Assembly: GCA_000320605.2 (NCBI GenBank)
Contig: KB445792.1
Location: forward strand, 1,555,581 to 1,619,580
Direction: 5' to 3'
From: Gelatoporia subvermispora B
Lineage: Eukaryota > Basidiomycota > Agaricomycetes > Polyporales > Gelatoporiaceae
Length of the DNA: 64,000 nt
This document shows, one piece after another, positions 11,941 to 23,624 of this stretch. A model generated the notes under the pieces. The model saw nothing but the letters and a program-made list of their open reading frames with translations. It was not told the DNA's origin and searched no databases. The translations under genes were made by a program, and so were the position numbers. Numbering within the stretch: position 1 is the stretch's first letter; each line of letters opens with the position of its first letter.

Positions 11941-14900
11941 CTACTCGTCCCCTGCGTCCGGGATTTCTTCCGGTGCCTCCTCCGCAGACGCCTTGTACTT
12001 TTGGTCTTCGGATGCCTGAGTTAATGCTGTTTGATAGTGGGAGCTTGTCTCCGTCTTAGTGACTTCGCGCAGTGCCATGGTCGCATACGCCGCAGTCCCG
12101 AGGGTCAGCCGGATCTGCAGAGCCACGAATTTGCCGTCCTCCGAAACGGCAGGGGCATCAAAGCCGAGTAGCTGATCTTCATCTGCTTGGGCAAGAGGCA
12201 CATCCGGATCTGTGTATCTCAACACAGACCATGACAACTCCTTGGGTTGATGAAGGATCTTGCGATATGAACCCCCAAGGCTATATTCCCTGAGATCCAG
12301 GGTCAGGGAGAGATTTCGTTGCAGACGAGAGCCCACGCACTTTTGCTTCCGCACGAAGTTGTTTGGGTCTAAACCATCCGCTCGAAGGAACTCCTTGTAG
12401 CGCTCGCCGAGTGTACCTCCAGGGAAAGCGACGTCCTTACCAGGCAGAGGCATGATGACATCAAATATACTGTACTTGTCCAGGTCCTCTTCCGTTAGGG
12501 TTTTGACGCGGGGCGGCTCCCAAGGCTTTCTCGATCTCTTGCTTGATCTTCCCGAATTCTCAGCTAACGGTGTCTTGATTGTCAGCCTGTTCACTGTAGA
12601 CGCTGTCCGCCTATCTGACTTACCGGAGTCCTCAACGGCCACTTTCTCATCTAGGGGCACGTCGCCCTGAACAGCATCCATTGCTACGTCAGCATCTTCC
12701 TCCGCAGTCTTCTCCGTGGAATCCGTGTCGAAGACAAGATCGCCCACCACCGGCTTATCCGCACCGTGCATCTTGATGCGCTCCGAAACGATCGCATTCC
12801 ATACATATGACTGGTACGCATGTACATACATGAGGCGCAGATTGCGAGGGATCTGCAGACACGTGTGAACCGAGAGAATTTTGACATGGGAGCACAGTGG
12901 ACTTACCGTAGACAGAGCCCCCATGGCATTCCTGGTATCGCCTCCTTGCTTCTGGTAGCTTTCCAGTATGCAGCGCTCGGCCACGACACGTCGTGGCATG
13001 AGTTCAAGAGCCTTGTCGAGGTCGCCTTCAGCTAGCCATGCGTCCCGAGCAGCTACAACATCTGGATGTTCTCCCGGTCTATGGCGCAAAATGAGAGACA
13101 CGGCTTTGTGCCAATCGGACTTGAGTAGTGCAAGTCCAATGGAATGTGTGGGAATTGCTGCAGTGCCAAAGCGTTGCATGCCTGTGGAATTGTCGTTATT
13201 CTCCGGGAAGACACAAAGTCAGGCGATCCCATACCGTAGTAGTTGATGAAACCTTTGTCCTTGATGGTGTTCATAGCCCGGTCGAGCGTATCCGACGAGT
13301 CTGCCTGAACGTTTCTGTGAGGATTCAGTACGATAGTCGTCTCCAATCCGCGAGACAGGATACCTCAGGGTAATAATGAAGGCATTGCCTTTCAGCATCC
13401 CTAACTCGAGACTCGCTTTTCTGTAATTGAAGTCGGCGACTCTAATGCCCCTCTCTCCGCGACGAGTCATGATCTCCTCTAGGCTCCTGCCTCGATTGAG
13501 ACCATTGATCATCGTCCAGACATCTTCTACGGTTTTGTTGCCTCTACGCAGTGACACGCGTTGAACAGTTACACCCCGCTTATCCTTAGTGCCAGCAACA
13601 GATAGATCCTTCACGTTGCACTTCAACATGCGAGACAGATGGGCAAGAGCGTCTTGAGTGTCACGGTTCGTCTTCTGCATAGTGAAGTGAACATATTGCG
13701 GATATGTTCCTCTCTCAGAACGATCGCCTCACCCCATACGATTAGTATTGGAAGATTACTCTCATTAAAAAAGTGCCTTTACCTCTGTCAGCCCTTCCGC
13801 CACGGCCGCCTCCGCGACCGCCGCCACGTCTTGACCACTTGATAACAATCCTGGAGCCATCATCTGTCGCAGGGGTAGTCGTATCCGTTTCACTATCAAG
13901 TTTCCCACCAAACAAAGTGCGAATTGCTTGATGCAGACCGGTGCGAACATCCTTAGACGATATAGGCTGAACAAAACCGATGAGTCTACTGGGAGGGGGC
14001 ATGCAGGATGGGTGGCACTCACATCAGAGAGGACTCTGCGAGTATCCTCGCGCGTACCAGGTCTTCCTCCTCGTCCTCCCCTGCCTCCCCTGCCTCCACG
14101 ACCGCCGCGAGCTTTGCCACGCTTTCCCCTTCCCGACTTCTCGGGTTCTTCTGCAGGAGGATCTGCTACAGGAAGGGCAGACGCGTCGTCGTCGAGTGTC
14201 TCCCCAGTAGTGAGCTTTGCCTGCCGTCCGCCCCATCCGCTGTCGCTAACGAACGGAGGTTCCGGGCCCTCCAAGTACAGATCCTTCACCTTGTTGATCG
14301 CTTCCTCAGAGAGGAAAGGAGCAAGTGTCTGAGTGAATCGTTCAGGCCAAGGCTCGTCACTGTCTGCGACCGCTTCCGTCGTTTCGACCTCTGGCACTTG
14401 TGTATTTGGCACCGCGTTCACAACTGAGGGAACCTCCGCATCGACAGTCGACACAGGGTCCGTTGCACCAGGGGCTGCTGCAGGAGCCGTATCAATATCA
14501 TCTTTCGTGTCATTCGAGGCTTGTTCGGTCGGAACAGATTCGTCCGCTGCTTTGGTTGGCTCTTCCGCGTCCGCCTTCTTCTTTGGCGAGGACTCAGGCT
14601 TCGCAATGGATTTTAGGTGAGCTACTCGTCCATCCAAATCCACTTCGAATACCAGGAAGTCGGTAAACCTGACGGTCAACAAGGTGAATACACGAGAGAC
14701 TGGAAGCGAGTTCGCTCACCTTTGCTTGATGATACCTCCAATTCGAGGGACGTCATGACCAATGTATTCTGAGATACCTACGTCGGTTTCCATGATCCGT
14801 TGCATAGAGCCATCGGGTGTATAGACCGGAGGTGGAGCCCCAAGAAGTGCATGGCTTGGTGGAAGTAAACTCTCAACCTCAGTGTCTTCGGGCTGCTCAG

Positions 14901-15033
14901 AGTCGTTTTGAGCCTCGGATGTCATGGGAGCATCCTCAGTTGAGGATTTGTCGACTTTGGTCCTCTTTGGAGAGCGCCCCTGTGCATCCAGGCTGTCGTC
15001 CTCCCTTTCTCGAATTTTGGGGGAGCTAGACAT
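11941..15033 (-). CDS. PUS7: Multisubstrate tRNA/snRNA/mRNA pseudouridine synthase PUS7 (TruD family)
   Basis: Converts uridine to pseudouridine in tRNA, U2 snRNA and mRNA. Exons, minus strand: 15033-14720, 14668-14023, 13966-13783, 13709-13364, 13314-13235, 13181-12907, 12852-12624 and 12563-11941 (898 aa). Seen: an acidic K/S-rich N-terminus; VGISEYIG and FTDFLVFEVDLDG; the catalytic TruD motif SVAGTKDKRGVTVQRVSLRRG; FINYYGMQRFGT; MYVHAYQSYVWN; and FDVIMPLPGKDV. Fungus-specific inserts include an A/T/E-rich stretch and Gly-rich RG repeats (14050-14115), with a second GGGRGGGRGG run. The last intron called (12564-12623) is 60 nt with no stop, so its retention would add 20 residues in frame. 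It shares a 182-bp divergent promoter with URA3. Confidence 0.93.
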
Positions 15034-15215
15034 GGTCAAGACGGTGAAGTGGAAAGGGGACTGCTGAGGCCGAGGAACTGCCGCGGGCGAAAAGAGGCCA
15101 GAGGTAAGATAAGATTAGATCTTCAAAGTGTGCGGCTATCGTTTGCAAAGCTAAATGCGCAGATCTCAAGATCCGCTACCTGCAGTCGACTCCGTTCTTG
15201 GTGACCTTGCACACG

Positions 15216-16156
15216 ATGTCACCTGCATACTCCCTCACCTACGCGCAAAGGGCCCAAAGGCACTCAAACCCCGCAGCAAAGGCTCTGCTAGAGACGATAG
15301 AGAGAAAGAAAAGCAACCTATGCGTTAGCGTTGATGTCACAAAGCAAGCCGACTTCCTCAGGGTCATCGACACCGTAGGGCCATACGTTTGTCTCATCAA
15401 GGCAATTGGCTGTTCCCTCGACAGCATTCTTGTGTCGCTTACTCTCTGCTCCGAAGACTCATGTCGATATCATTGAGGACTTCGAACCTATCCTTATCGA
15501 GCGCCTCAACGAGCTCAGCGTGAAACATGACTTCCTGATCTTCGAGGACAGAAAATTCGCCGACATAGGCATGTCTCTATCCTGAATTATCGTGGATCTG
15601 TGCCGATACCATTCCTTCAGGAAACACCGTTGCTCTGCAATATTCCAGTGGAGTGCACAAGATTGCTCGCTGGTCCCATATCACCAACGCGCACCCTGTT
15701 CCGGGACCATCCATCATCACGGGTCTCTCCTCCGTTGGTCTCCCGCTCGGCAGAGGTCTTCTGCTCCTGGCAGAGATGAGCACAAAGGGAAGCCTTGCGA
15801 CTGGAGCCTACACGGAAGAGGCTGTCCGAATGGCTCGCGCGCATCGTGACTTTGTCATTGGCTTCATTGCTCAGCGGCGTATGGACGGTGTCGGTGCCAC
15901 CGATGCAAGCAGTGATGAGGACTTCCTGATTCTCACGCCTGGCGTCGGTCTGGACTCGCGAGGAGACAGTATGGGTCAACAGTACAGAACGCCGGACGAA
16001 GTGGTCTTTGAGTCAGGATGCGATGTCATCATCGTAGGGCGAGGGATCTATGGCAAGGGCAATGGTGTTGACACACGGGAGGTACACGCCCAAGCAGAAC
16101 GTTATCGCAAGGAGGGCTGGGCTGCGTACGAAAAGAGAATCGCTCGTTCTGTGTAA
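15216..16156 (+). CDS. URA3: Orotidine-5'-phosphate decarboxylase
   Basis: Last step of UMP synthesis: decarboxylation of OMP. Exons: 15216-15401, 15457-15568 and 15621-16156 (277 aa, normal for a fungal OMPDC). Seen: [11 protein letters not shown], then [10 protein letters not shown], the catalytic Lys/Asp block [64 protein letters not shown] and the phosphate-binding end [11 protein letters not shown]. Both introns are GC-AG: exon 1 ends ATC AAG before gcaatt, exon 2 ends GAC ATA G before gcatgt, and no GT-AG alternative keeps the frame. Convergent with DOM34 (146 bp between stops), divergent from PUS7. Confidence 0.97.
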
Positions 16157-16301
16157 TGTCTATCATACACGGCAGTTAATGAAATATAGCATCAGCAACG
16201 GAAGCGGGATGCGATATGGGCAACGAAGTTGCATTGTACAAATTGTGCGATCGTATATATGTATAGGTACATGGTGCCTGCCCTGTTCGTCATGCGATCC
16301 A

Positions 16302-17996
16302 TCACTTCTGTGTGTTGTTTTCTTCTGCTTTCCGCGCCTCCTCTTCCTCTTTGGCTTCTCGCTCTTCTGCCTCAACTACCTCAACGTCCAGCGGGAAAGT
16401 GAGAATCGCAGCAATACCAGATAGCTGGTTCAGTTCTTTGCAGCACGAGTCGGATTAATGAACGGACGGTTATCATGAGGATCACACTCACGTTGACCGG
16501 ATTCGTGCATGCTGGAGAAGATCAGGACCTCTGCACTCTTCTGCTTGACCTCTTCTACTAATTGGACATATTTCTTCCTCTCTACCGGGTCACTTGCCCT
16601 GAGACGTTCTCAGCCTCGGGAGCAAATGGGAATGCGAACTGCACGAACCTGAATAGTTCGTCCGAGATCAACAGTGTACCTATGGCACCACGATCTGCCG
16701 CTAGTGACACATGCTGAGGGCCGTACCAAGCGCGCATCTCATCGGCTCCGAGCATCTTGAAGAATCTAAAGGCGCACTCAGCTCAGGAAAAGGTTAGCAA
16801 GGAGTTTACAAACTGACCTATCTAACATCATGCCTTCTCGTGCAAATTTCGTTTCCTTCAAGCTAGCAACAACCTATAGACCCTTCGATTTCCTGAGAAG
16901 CTGCCACCTGCAGTCGGACGCACCTCTGGACTTTTGAGAACTTCTACGAGGCTATGGACGTGTGGACTGTTCACATGCACCTTCATAAATTTGCTTCGGG
17001 CACCCAGCAACGCCTTGTTTCCGGTCTTTGACGCCTCGGACATGATGTGATCGTATACTGCATCGCGAACCCAGCCTGGAGATGCAATAACGATCGCTCG
17101 CAGGGAAGGATTCGCGTATGGAATATGTCGCAAAAATGAGGTGTAAAGTGCCGAGTAGAATCGTTGCAGACCCTGTACCACTGATATTAGGTGAAGTGTC
17201 AGAGCAGCATCGATGAAGCACTCGCCTTCTCGTGCGCTGAGGTACCAGTTGCGATCTTCCTGGGTATTGGTACCTCGAGTCTTTGTAGCACAACCGTCAT
17301 GTGTTCGGACAACAGACAGAAAATTGCAGTACCTTGATGACAGCATCAACGAGTGAGATTCACGAACGAGACAAATATGCACACCTTCACCGCATACAAC
17401 AGCTCCTACTTCCGCCCCTCGGCCGGGAGCACAGCTCTCCTCAACCCTACCCAACGCTATGCTGTCCCAGCCCCCTTCTTCCTTTTCAATTCGAACATCA
17501 CGATTTGCCTCTAAATCAAGTGTATGGAATGCTCCAAGCTTCACTGCATTGTTCTCGGCGGCAACACGGCCAGTAACTAGTAACGCGGCAGATTGTGTAC
17601 TGCCGGATGGCGCACCGGCAGCGGAGGGGTCTGAGGAGGAAGAAGTAGAAGGGGACCACGTTGTTCGCGTTACTTGCAATGACAAGTTCAGCCGTACACG
17701 GTGAGATTCGACTGAGCCTGTCGAGGACACATTCTGAACCCGTCGGAACCCGGATGCGCGAACGATATCGCCCTGGAATCGCAGTGCATAAACGTTCGGG
17801 GACCATGCAGATGGGGTTTTACGGTTTGAGCGTACCTCTTGGATTAGATTGTAGAGATGCCACATGTCCTCATCATCTTCCGGACGCACGGCGACATATC
17901 CCTGTCTGCAGATAAGCCCCCCATGCTGAGAGACCATCTAAGACTGATTGAACAGACTGATCCATCTTTTTCGACGTGCTTTCCCAGAAGCTTCAT
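16302..17996 (-). CDS. DOM34: Ribosome rescue factor DOM34 (Pelota)
   Basis: Recognises ribosomes with an empty A site and, with Hbs1, splits them during no-go and non-stop decay. Exons, minus strand: 17996-17958, 17901-17836, 17772-17385, 17332-17226, 17172-16924, 16873-16818, 16765-16649, 16598-16492 and 16435-16302 (420 aa). It starts [13 protein letters not shown] and then shows [86 protein letters not shown] and [20 protein letters not shown], covering the three eRF1-like domains without the GGQ motif, as expected. The tail is E/K-rich. The intron at 17173-17225 is GC-AG (GAG AAG before GGT CTG CAA). Confidence 0.96.
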
Positions 17997-18284
17997 TGTG
18001 TGTAGACGTCCTAAGAGAGTCAAGTCAGAGATATTGCTTAGAGACGTTGGAGCTCGAAGACAAGTAGATCCGGGTCGCGTCCAGGCGCGTCCCCGCACAA
18101 GCGCGCAGCCGATGACCTCAATCGCGTCGCTTCCTCTCCCGGACTCGGTTCCAGATTCGTTCAAGAACTAGCGGGTCTTGCGCAGTGAACTCCCACAGCG
18201 ACTGACTTGCCGACAACTATCGACGTCAAGGCTTGTTTCCAGTCCCTTCTCAGCCTTATTCGCATTCGTTGAGAGCCAATCACA
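17997..18284. promoter_or_regulatory. DOM34/PLP1 divergent promoter region
   Basis: A 288-bp interval between two divergent start codons that must serve both genes. No specific motif is called. Confidence 0.45.
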
Positions 18285-19270
18285 ATGTCAAGTAGCAAGT
18301 CGAGCGTGGCTGCTCTGGCCGCACGTCTTACCCAACCTGGACCGTCTGCATCAAAGCGCGCCGACGACGATGGCTCAGACCTTGATGACGAGGAGCTTTT
18401 TGCACAGCTAGAGGCGGAAATAGAAAATGACTCTGATATTGCGCTACGAGAGCGAGGCCTTGAGAAGATCAAGCGCGAGTGAGGTGCTTCCCCATTCCCA
18501 CCCATCGTTCCCAACCAGCTGACGAGATGCTTTCCCGTGGACTGACAGTATGGAAGCTTTGAAACAGATGCGGCAGAGTGGTCACGGACGTTATGATGAA
18601 ATTATTGACGAGAAGGAGGTCGTTCGAATCAGCGCGTACGTCGGGAGCACCAGGTTAAGGCGCCAGCACTCAGCCAATCTTGACACCACTATTCACAGCA
18701 ACGAGCCTCGATGTGTGATACACTTCTATCACAGCAACTTCAAGCGATGTGAGATCATGGACAAGCACCTTGGTGTACGTCTCACACAGCCACCTCTTCG
18801 CGCCTGCTAAGGCTAGCATGTTGCAGAGCCTTGCACCCAAATATTTCAACACGCGCTTTCTGCGAGTTTTCGTCGAAAACGTGCCGTGGCTGGTTGAGAA
18901 ATTGGGCGTCAAGGTCCTACCTTGCGTCGTCTGCTTCATTGACGGAGTTTCCAAAGACCGGTATGAGTATTTGGTGTCGACGCATACATATCACTTACGC
19001 GCCACTGCCAGACTCATTGGGTTTGAAGACCTGGGTAACAAAGACTACTTCGAGACAGCAACATTGGAATGGCGACTCATGAACAGTGGTATGTGTGCAT
19101 CGTGGGCGCAGACAAAATTTGATCCTAAATTGCGATTGGCTCTACTAGGTGTCATCCAAAAAGAACAGAAGTGTGATTCTGGTGTCACCTATGGCGTGTC
19201 ATCCAGTGTCCGCCAAAACATACGCGGGCAACCAGTCGACGACGATTTCGATTTCGATCTGGACGACTGA
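18285..19270 (+). CDS. PLP1: Phosducin-like thioredoxin-fold protein (PLP1/TXNDC9)
   Basis: Chaperone cofactor that assists CCT in folding tubulin and actin. Exons: 18285-18478, 18549-18635, 18699-18774, 18827-18960, 19012-19088 and 19149-19270 (229 aa, family length). An acidic N-terminal helix (DDDGSDLDDEELFAQLEAEI) is followed by RGLEKIKRDMEALKQM, then the thioredoxin-like core: CVIHFYHSNFKRCEIMDKHL, LAPKYFNTRFLRVFVENVPW, LGVKVLPCVVCFIDGV and LIGFEDLGNKDYFET. No CxxC is present at the active-site position (NFKRC retains one Cys), as usual in this branch. The C-terminus is Asp-rich and ends DFDFDLDD. Confidence 0.93.
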
Positions 19271-19457
19271 GCCTATCATCACGTACCTCTTTGTGCTATG
19301 TTGGTGTTCACCCGTACATTGCCGACGTCCCCGGCGTATAATTTTTTTTGGAAAGATATAGATTCAGCAGTGCTAAACATGGTGCAAAAATGTCATGCAG
19401 TAAGAAACTGGATCCACGTATGCCTACTCCAAGAAACCTGCTCTATTTGTACAATCC

Positions 19458-20714
19458 CTATACCGCTGAAGTATGGGGTGCGACGACTACGGAATCATTA
19501 TCGCCGCGAGTGTATGTAACATGTTTCATCGCTTTACTCTCCTCGACGTTCTGGAGAAGTGTGAATGCAGAGAGGGCGGGACAAAACGTCATGAATGTTG
19601 TAGCAACACCCGTGGGTGTTAATGTCTGTCCGGCTCCATCGGCAGGTACACCACTGGATGGCGCCCATACAAGTGTGTCGAGGCCGGGGAAGTGAGTAGA
19701 AACAATTTCCTGCAGCGAAGGGACGACCGTCTGCGTAATGCGCCGTAAGTACAAAGCCGTCATACGCTATGGCAAACTTACAGCATCAAATGGCCCGTCA
19801 ATGAGCTCAAGGAACGTCAGCTTAGGCCAACGCCTCCTCTCGGCAAACCGCTCAACGAAATCGCCCGTTGATAGACCGACGACCCCACCATTGGCAGGAT
19901 TCGGCTGCCCACTTGGAGGAACTCTGCGCACACTCAGGCTCTCTAAGGTTGAGCTAAACAGCGACAGACATGCGAGGGCCTCAGACTCCTCCAACGACTT
20001 GATGCCGGTGAAATCCACCCGCAAATGCGTGAGAGGGCGCATGGGCGGGCTGGCGAGTAGGATGGACAGAAGGACGGGTGCAGGACACTCCAGATGAGTG
20101 AGGTTGGGGAGTAGCTTGAGGGGTAGCGGGTCATATGGCGCAGTGTTGTTGGAGTGACCCCTCGACGAGCGAAGGCACGACGTAGAGCTGAGATCCACGA
20201 TGCTTGATTGGCGGTTCAGGAAGCTTTGTACGTCCTTGGACGATAGTGAGAGATTGCTTCTGAATCTGCGTAGGGAGAACGAGCAGCGACGCAGGATCCA
20301 ACCGTCTGAGTCGGGTGACGGTAGTCCCATGAGTGTGAGGTCCTCAAGGTTGGACATAGTCGCCAGGGCATCGGAGACTTCCTGCAACTCGTCCAGTGAA
20401 GGGCATGTGTCTTCAAATACGAGCGAAAGCGTTTTGAGCTCTTGGGTCATATTTTGAAATATCGTGCTCTTCAGCATCTTGCAGAATGGGGCTATGTACT
20501 TCCCGCGGACAGTGCCAGCGCCGGGGGTCTGAACAGGTAGCATAGGGTCTTCATCATGATCAAACGTTGCCTTTTCATCGTACACCGTGTGGACGTCGTG
20601 GACGGCGCGGCGAGGAGTGTAGATAGGTAATACCATGGAGTTTGCCAGTGAGTATAGTCGATGTTGTGGTTTAAGCGAGAAGTGAAGGGGGACCCATGGT
20701 GTGAGCCATTGCAC
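19458..20714 (-). CDS. LRR-like orphan protein (F-box-associated type)
   Basis: No confident family assignment. Two exons on the minus strand: 20714-19782 and 19730-19458 (401 aa). The protein has repeated leucine-rich elements typical of the expanded basidiomycete F-box/LRR-like families: ELKTLSLVFEDTCPSLDELQE, MSNLEDLTLMGLPSPD, LLPNLTHLECPAPVLLSILL, PLTHLRVDFTGIKSLEE and STLESLSVRRVPPSG. I see no F-box in the called N-terminus. The start is uncertain: ATGs at 20714 and further in (MVLPIYTP) are possible, and an upstream exon cannot be excluded. Coding character and the clean GTAAGT...CAG intron support a real gene; function is unknown. Convergent with PLP1. Confidence 0.65.
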
Positions 20715-21004
20715 TCTTATAGATTATCTACATGGTAGATATTGATGCAGCGTCGAGCGGTCAGACACGCAACAACCGCGCGGAAGTGTCGTCGGGTCGG
20801 ATGACCGGAACAGGCTCATCCGCACAAACATACTTACCTGCCTAAATGAGCAGCAGCACTAGTCACGGAAAATGCCGGAATGTTATACACAAAACGATAT
20901 ACAACCAGAATGTCACGCATACTCAATGGCGAGACAATGAAAGTGCAAAACGTGTCAAAAAAGTCCATAAGGCTAGGAATGTTCCAAATTGCGTTTCAGC
21001 CTGC

Positions 21005-23280
21005 TTAGACTTGTCCTGGAGTCTTATAGCGCCGGATGGCTCTCTGCCGCGCTTCAGCATGTTCCACCAGCGGTCTCGGATAGCCTAGCTTGTCTGCCAA
21101 TGTGGGAGGTGGGTTGTGAATTTCTGTATTTCCGCGCGTGAGTGAGCCCTTCGAGGATTTTTACGTGCATGCGACAAACCTGGTCCCCTGACTTTTGCGA
21201 GCTCAGGTACGAAGTAGCGTATATAGTCTCCGGTAGGGTCGGCCTGGGGAGAATTGAATCCCATGAACAATTAGATAGTAACTCACAAACCTTTTGACTC
21301 TGAGAGTAAGGGTTGAATATCCTAAAGTACGGCGCAGGGTCGACCCCTGTGCTCGCACTCCATTGCCAACCTCCGTTGTTCGAGGCTAAGTCACCATCAA
21401 CGAACATTTCCATGAAATGCTACCGAAGGTATTCCAGTGTTAATTTGACGTCAAAATTCAATCCTAACGTACCTTCTCCCCCAACCGCCAATCGATCATC
21501 AAGTCTTTGACAAGGTACATTGCTGTGGTCATTCGCATCCGGTTGTGCATCCAACCCATTGTGAGACCCTGACGCATGGCTGCGTCAACAATAGGCACCC
21601 CTGTGCGGCCTTCTTTCCATGCCTGAAGATGCTCCTCGTTAGTCTCCCATTTCACACCCGCGAACTTCTCTAGGAAGGGGCGACCCATTGACACTCTCGG
21701 ATAGAGTGCTAGAATGTGCGTGTAGAAGTCGCGCCAGGCTGAAAGTGGAACCGTCAACCGCCGTGTTGATATTGTGTAATACCTGACATACCAATCTCCT
21801 GAACCCACCTTCCAACGCCCGTGTCTCTACTTGCGTCGACAACTTGATTCTTGTTACCCGATAATTCCAGTGTCGCGCGAATGCACTGGCGCGCTGAAAT
21901 AATCCCTGATGCTAAGTAGGGACTATATCACAAGAGGTGTTTCAGCATCTATTACCACGATGGACGTTAGTATGATCGGTACCTCAGTCGACTGGTGGTA
22001 TCTGCATCAACCCTATCCCGGACATCCTTATACTTGCCAATCCGAGTGTTCTTTTCTGGATTCTTTGTCGGGCTGTCAGCTCCCTCGGACAAGGGATCAA
22101 CAGCGCCGAGCTGCGCGTACCGGGCCATTGTATACAGGAACCGCTCGAGAATCTGTGCTGATCTGTTGAGTCATGTTTCGTCGATGACATCACGAATCTG
22201 ACCTTATGCGCCGCATCTTCACCTGCAGGCCAGCATATGGATAAACGCTCCTTTTCGTCGGCATCTTCCAATGCGAACCCTTCGACTTCCTCTGGAACAG
22301 GAATGCTGAAGAGCTCTCCGAATATTTTGTTTTGATATATCGACTTCGGATTAGCAGCAGGGCGAGCGGCAGCTGCCAGAGGATCTTCACCGGACTTCGG
22401 GGTCAGGTGCGGCAGCCAAGCTCGAAGCCACGGAGAGTACACCTAAAACATGATACATGTTAAATAATAAGATTGAATTATATATTGATGCGCGAAAACC
22501 CACCGTGTAACCTCTGCCATCCTTGGTAGTGACCTCTCCGGGAGCGATCACGCATTTGTCATTGACGAACGCGCAAGCAATATTGCTCTCCTTCGCCAGT
22601 TGACAAACGCGAATATCCCTTCGCAGCTCGTCCACTTCGTGCTCAATATTGGCAAAGAGATGAGACGCATTCCACTTCTTGAGTAACGATAAGATAAATT
22701 CAGGCAGCGTCCTGCGTGGAGCATGAGACGTCACATAGAGAGGTATATTGACATCGGCAAGTGAGGCCTATATCGTGCATGAGCAAAGGACTAGCCAGAT
22801 GTCCATATTCTCATTTACCTTGAGCTCACGGAGGTTGCGTAACATGAAGTCAATCCTGCGAGCACCGCGATCATGGGCAATATAGTCCTGAGGACTGAGG
22901 ACAAAGAGCGCGAGTAGCGGAACGTTGTTCTCCTGAGATTGAGCAGAGGCCTGCGCTAAAGCTCGATTGTCTGTGACTGGGATAACAATGTGATTAATGT
23001 ATGCTAACTGCCGACCACTTGTAGACTACCTACTGCGCAGATCCTGCATTCTCATCCAATAGATGACGGAATCACCTCGTGGCGGGTTCTTCACATTTGC
23101 CATGACAGCACTCAGCAGCTGCTTAAAGGGAGGATCACTGTCGGTCTTTGCAGCTGCTTCGGCGGTTGCAATCTTTCTCGGGAGAAACTGGGCATCCATT
23201 CGAGCTTTCTTCAGAGGCAACGAATTCGAAACAGGGCGGGAGTGGGCTGCTGGGGAAATACTGCGAAGGCGTTTCGTCAT
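21005..23280 (-). CDS. PHR1: Class I CPD DNA photolyase
   Basis: Light-driven FAD enzyme that splits cyclobutane pyrimidine dimers. Exons, minus strand: 23280-23034, 22976-22819, 22767-22504, 22442-22203, 22152-21983, 21922-21792, 21738-21473, 21419-21291, 21243-21180 and 21123-21005 (595 aa). Seen: a basic N-terminal extension (KRLRS...LKKAR, possible nuclear signal), an alpha/beta antenna domain ([18 protein letters not shown]), and an FAD domain with [65 protein letters not shown] and [20 protein letters not shown]. The [12 protein letters not shown] block favours CPD photolyase over 6-4 enzymes. The identity is clear; the gene symbol is by analogy with yeast. Confidence 0.93.
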
Positions 23281-23624
23281 TGTAGTGATTGGTATATACG
23301 AATACTGCTGAGGGTGTCACTGGTGGAGGTGCGAAGGACTCGTCTGCAGGTCGTGTTGGCGAGCAGGTTGGCTTTTCGATGCGCTCGAACCACGACCTTC
23401 GATCGAAGGAGCGCACGGCGCGCGATCGGGCGTAGTACGTCATCCCAACTACTCGACCCATTCGGTGGTCTGCTTGCCCAATTTAGCTCCTCGCGCTCAT
23501 CGGCATCGCTAGCTCACCCCTCTTCGTCAGTTCGCGGAACAGTATCTCACTGCATCGTCTCGTCGGAGCTGATACATATTTGTATTGCTTCTTCTCCTTT
23601 CACACATAACATCCGACTCTTGTG
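23281..23624. other. Intergenic between the glutaminase-like 3' end and the photolyase start
   Basis: A 344-bp interval that must contain the photolyase promoter. I see no gene in it. Confidence 0.45.

Noticed and set aside
17285..17400. Alternative DOM34 junction reading through [11 protein letters not shown]
   Set aside because: The intron at 17333-17384 gives [22 protein letters not shown], which fits Pelota much better than the unspliced frame.
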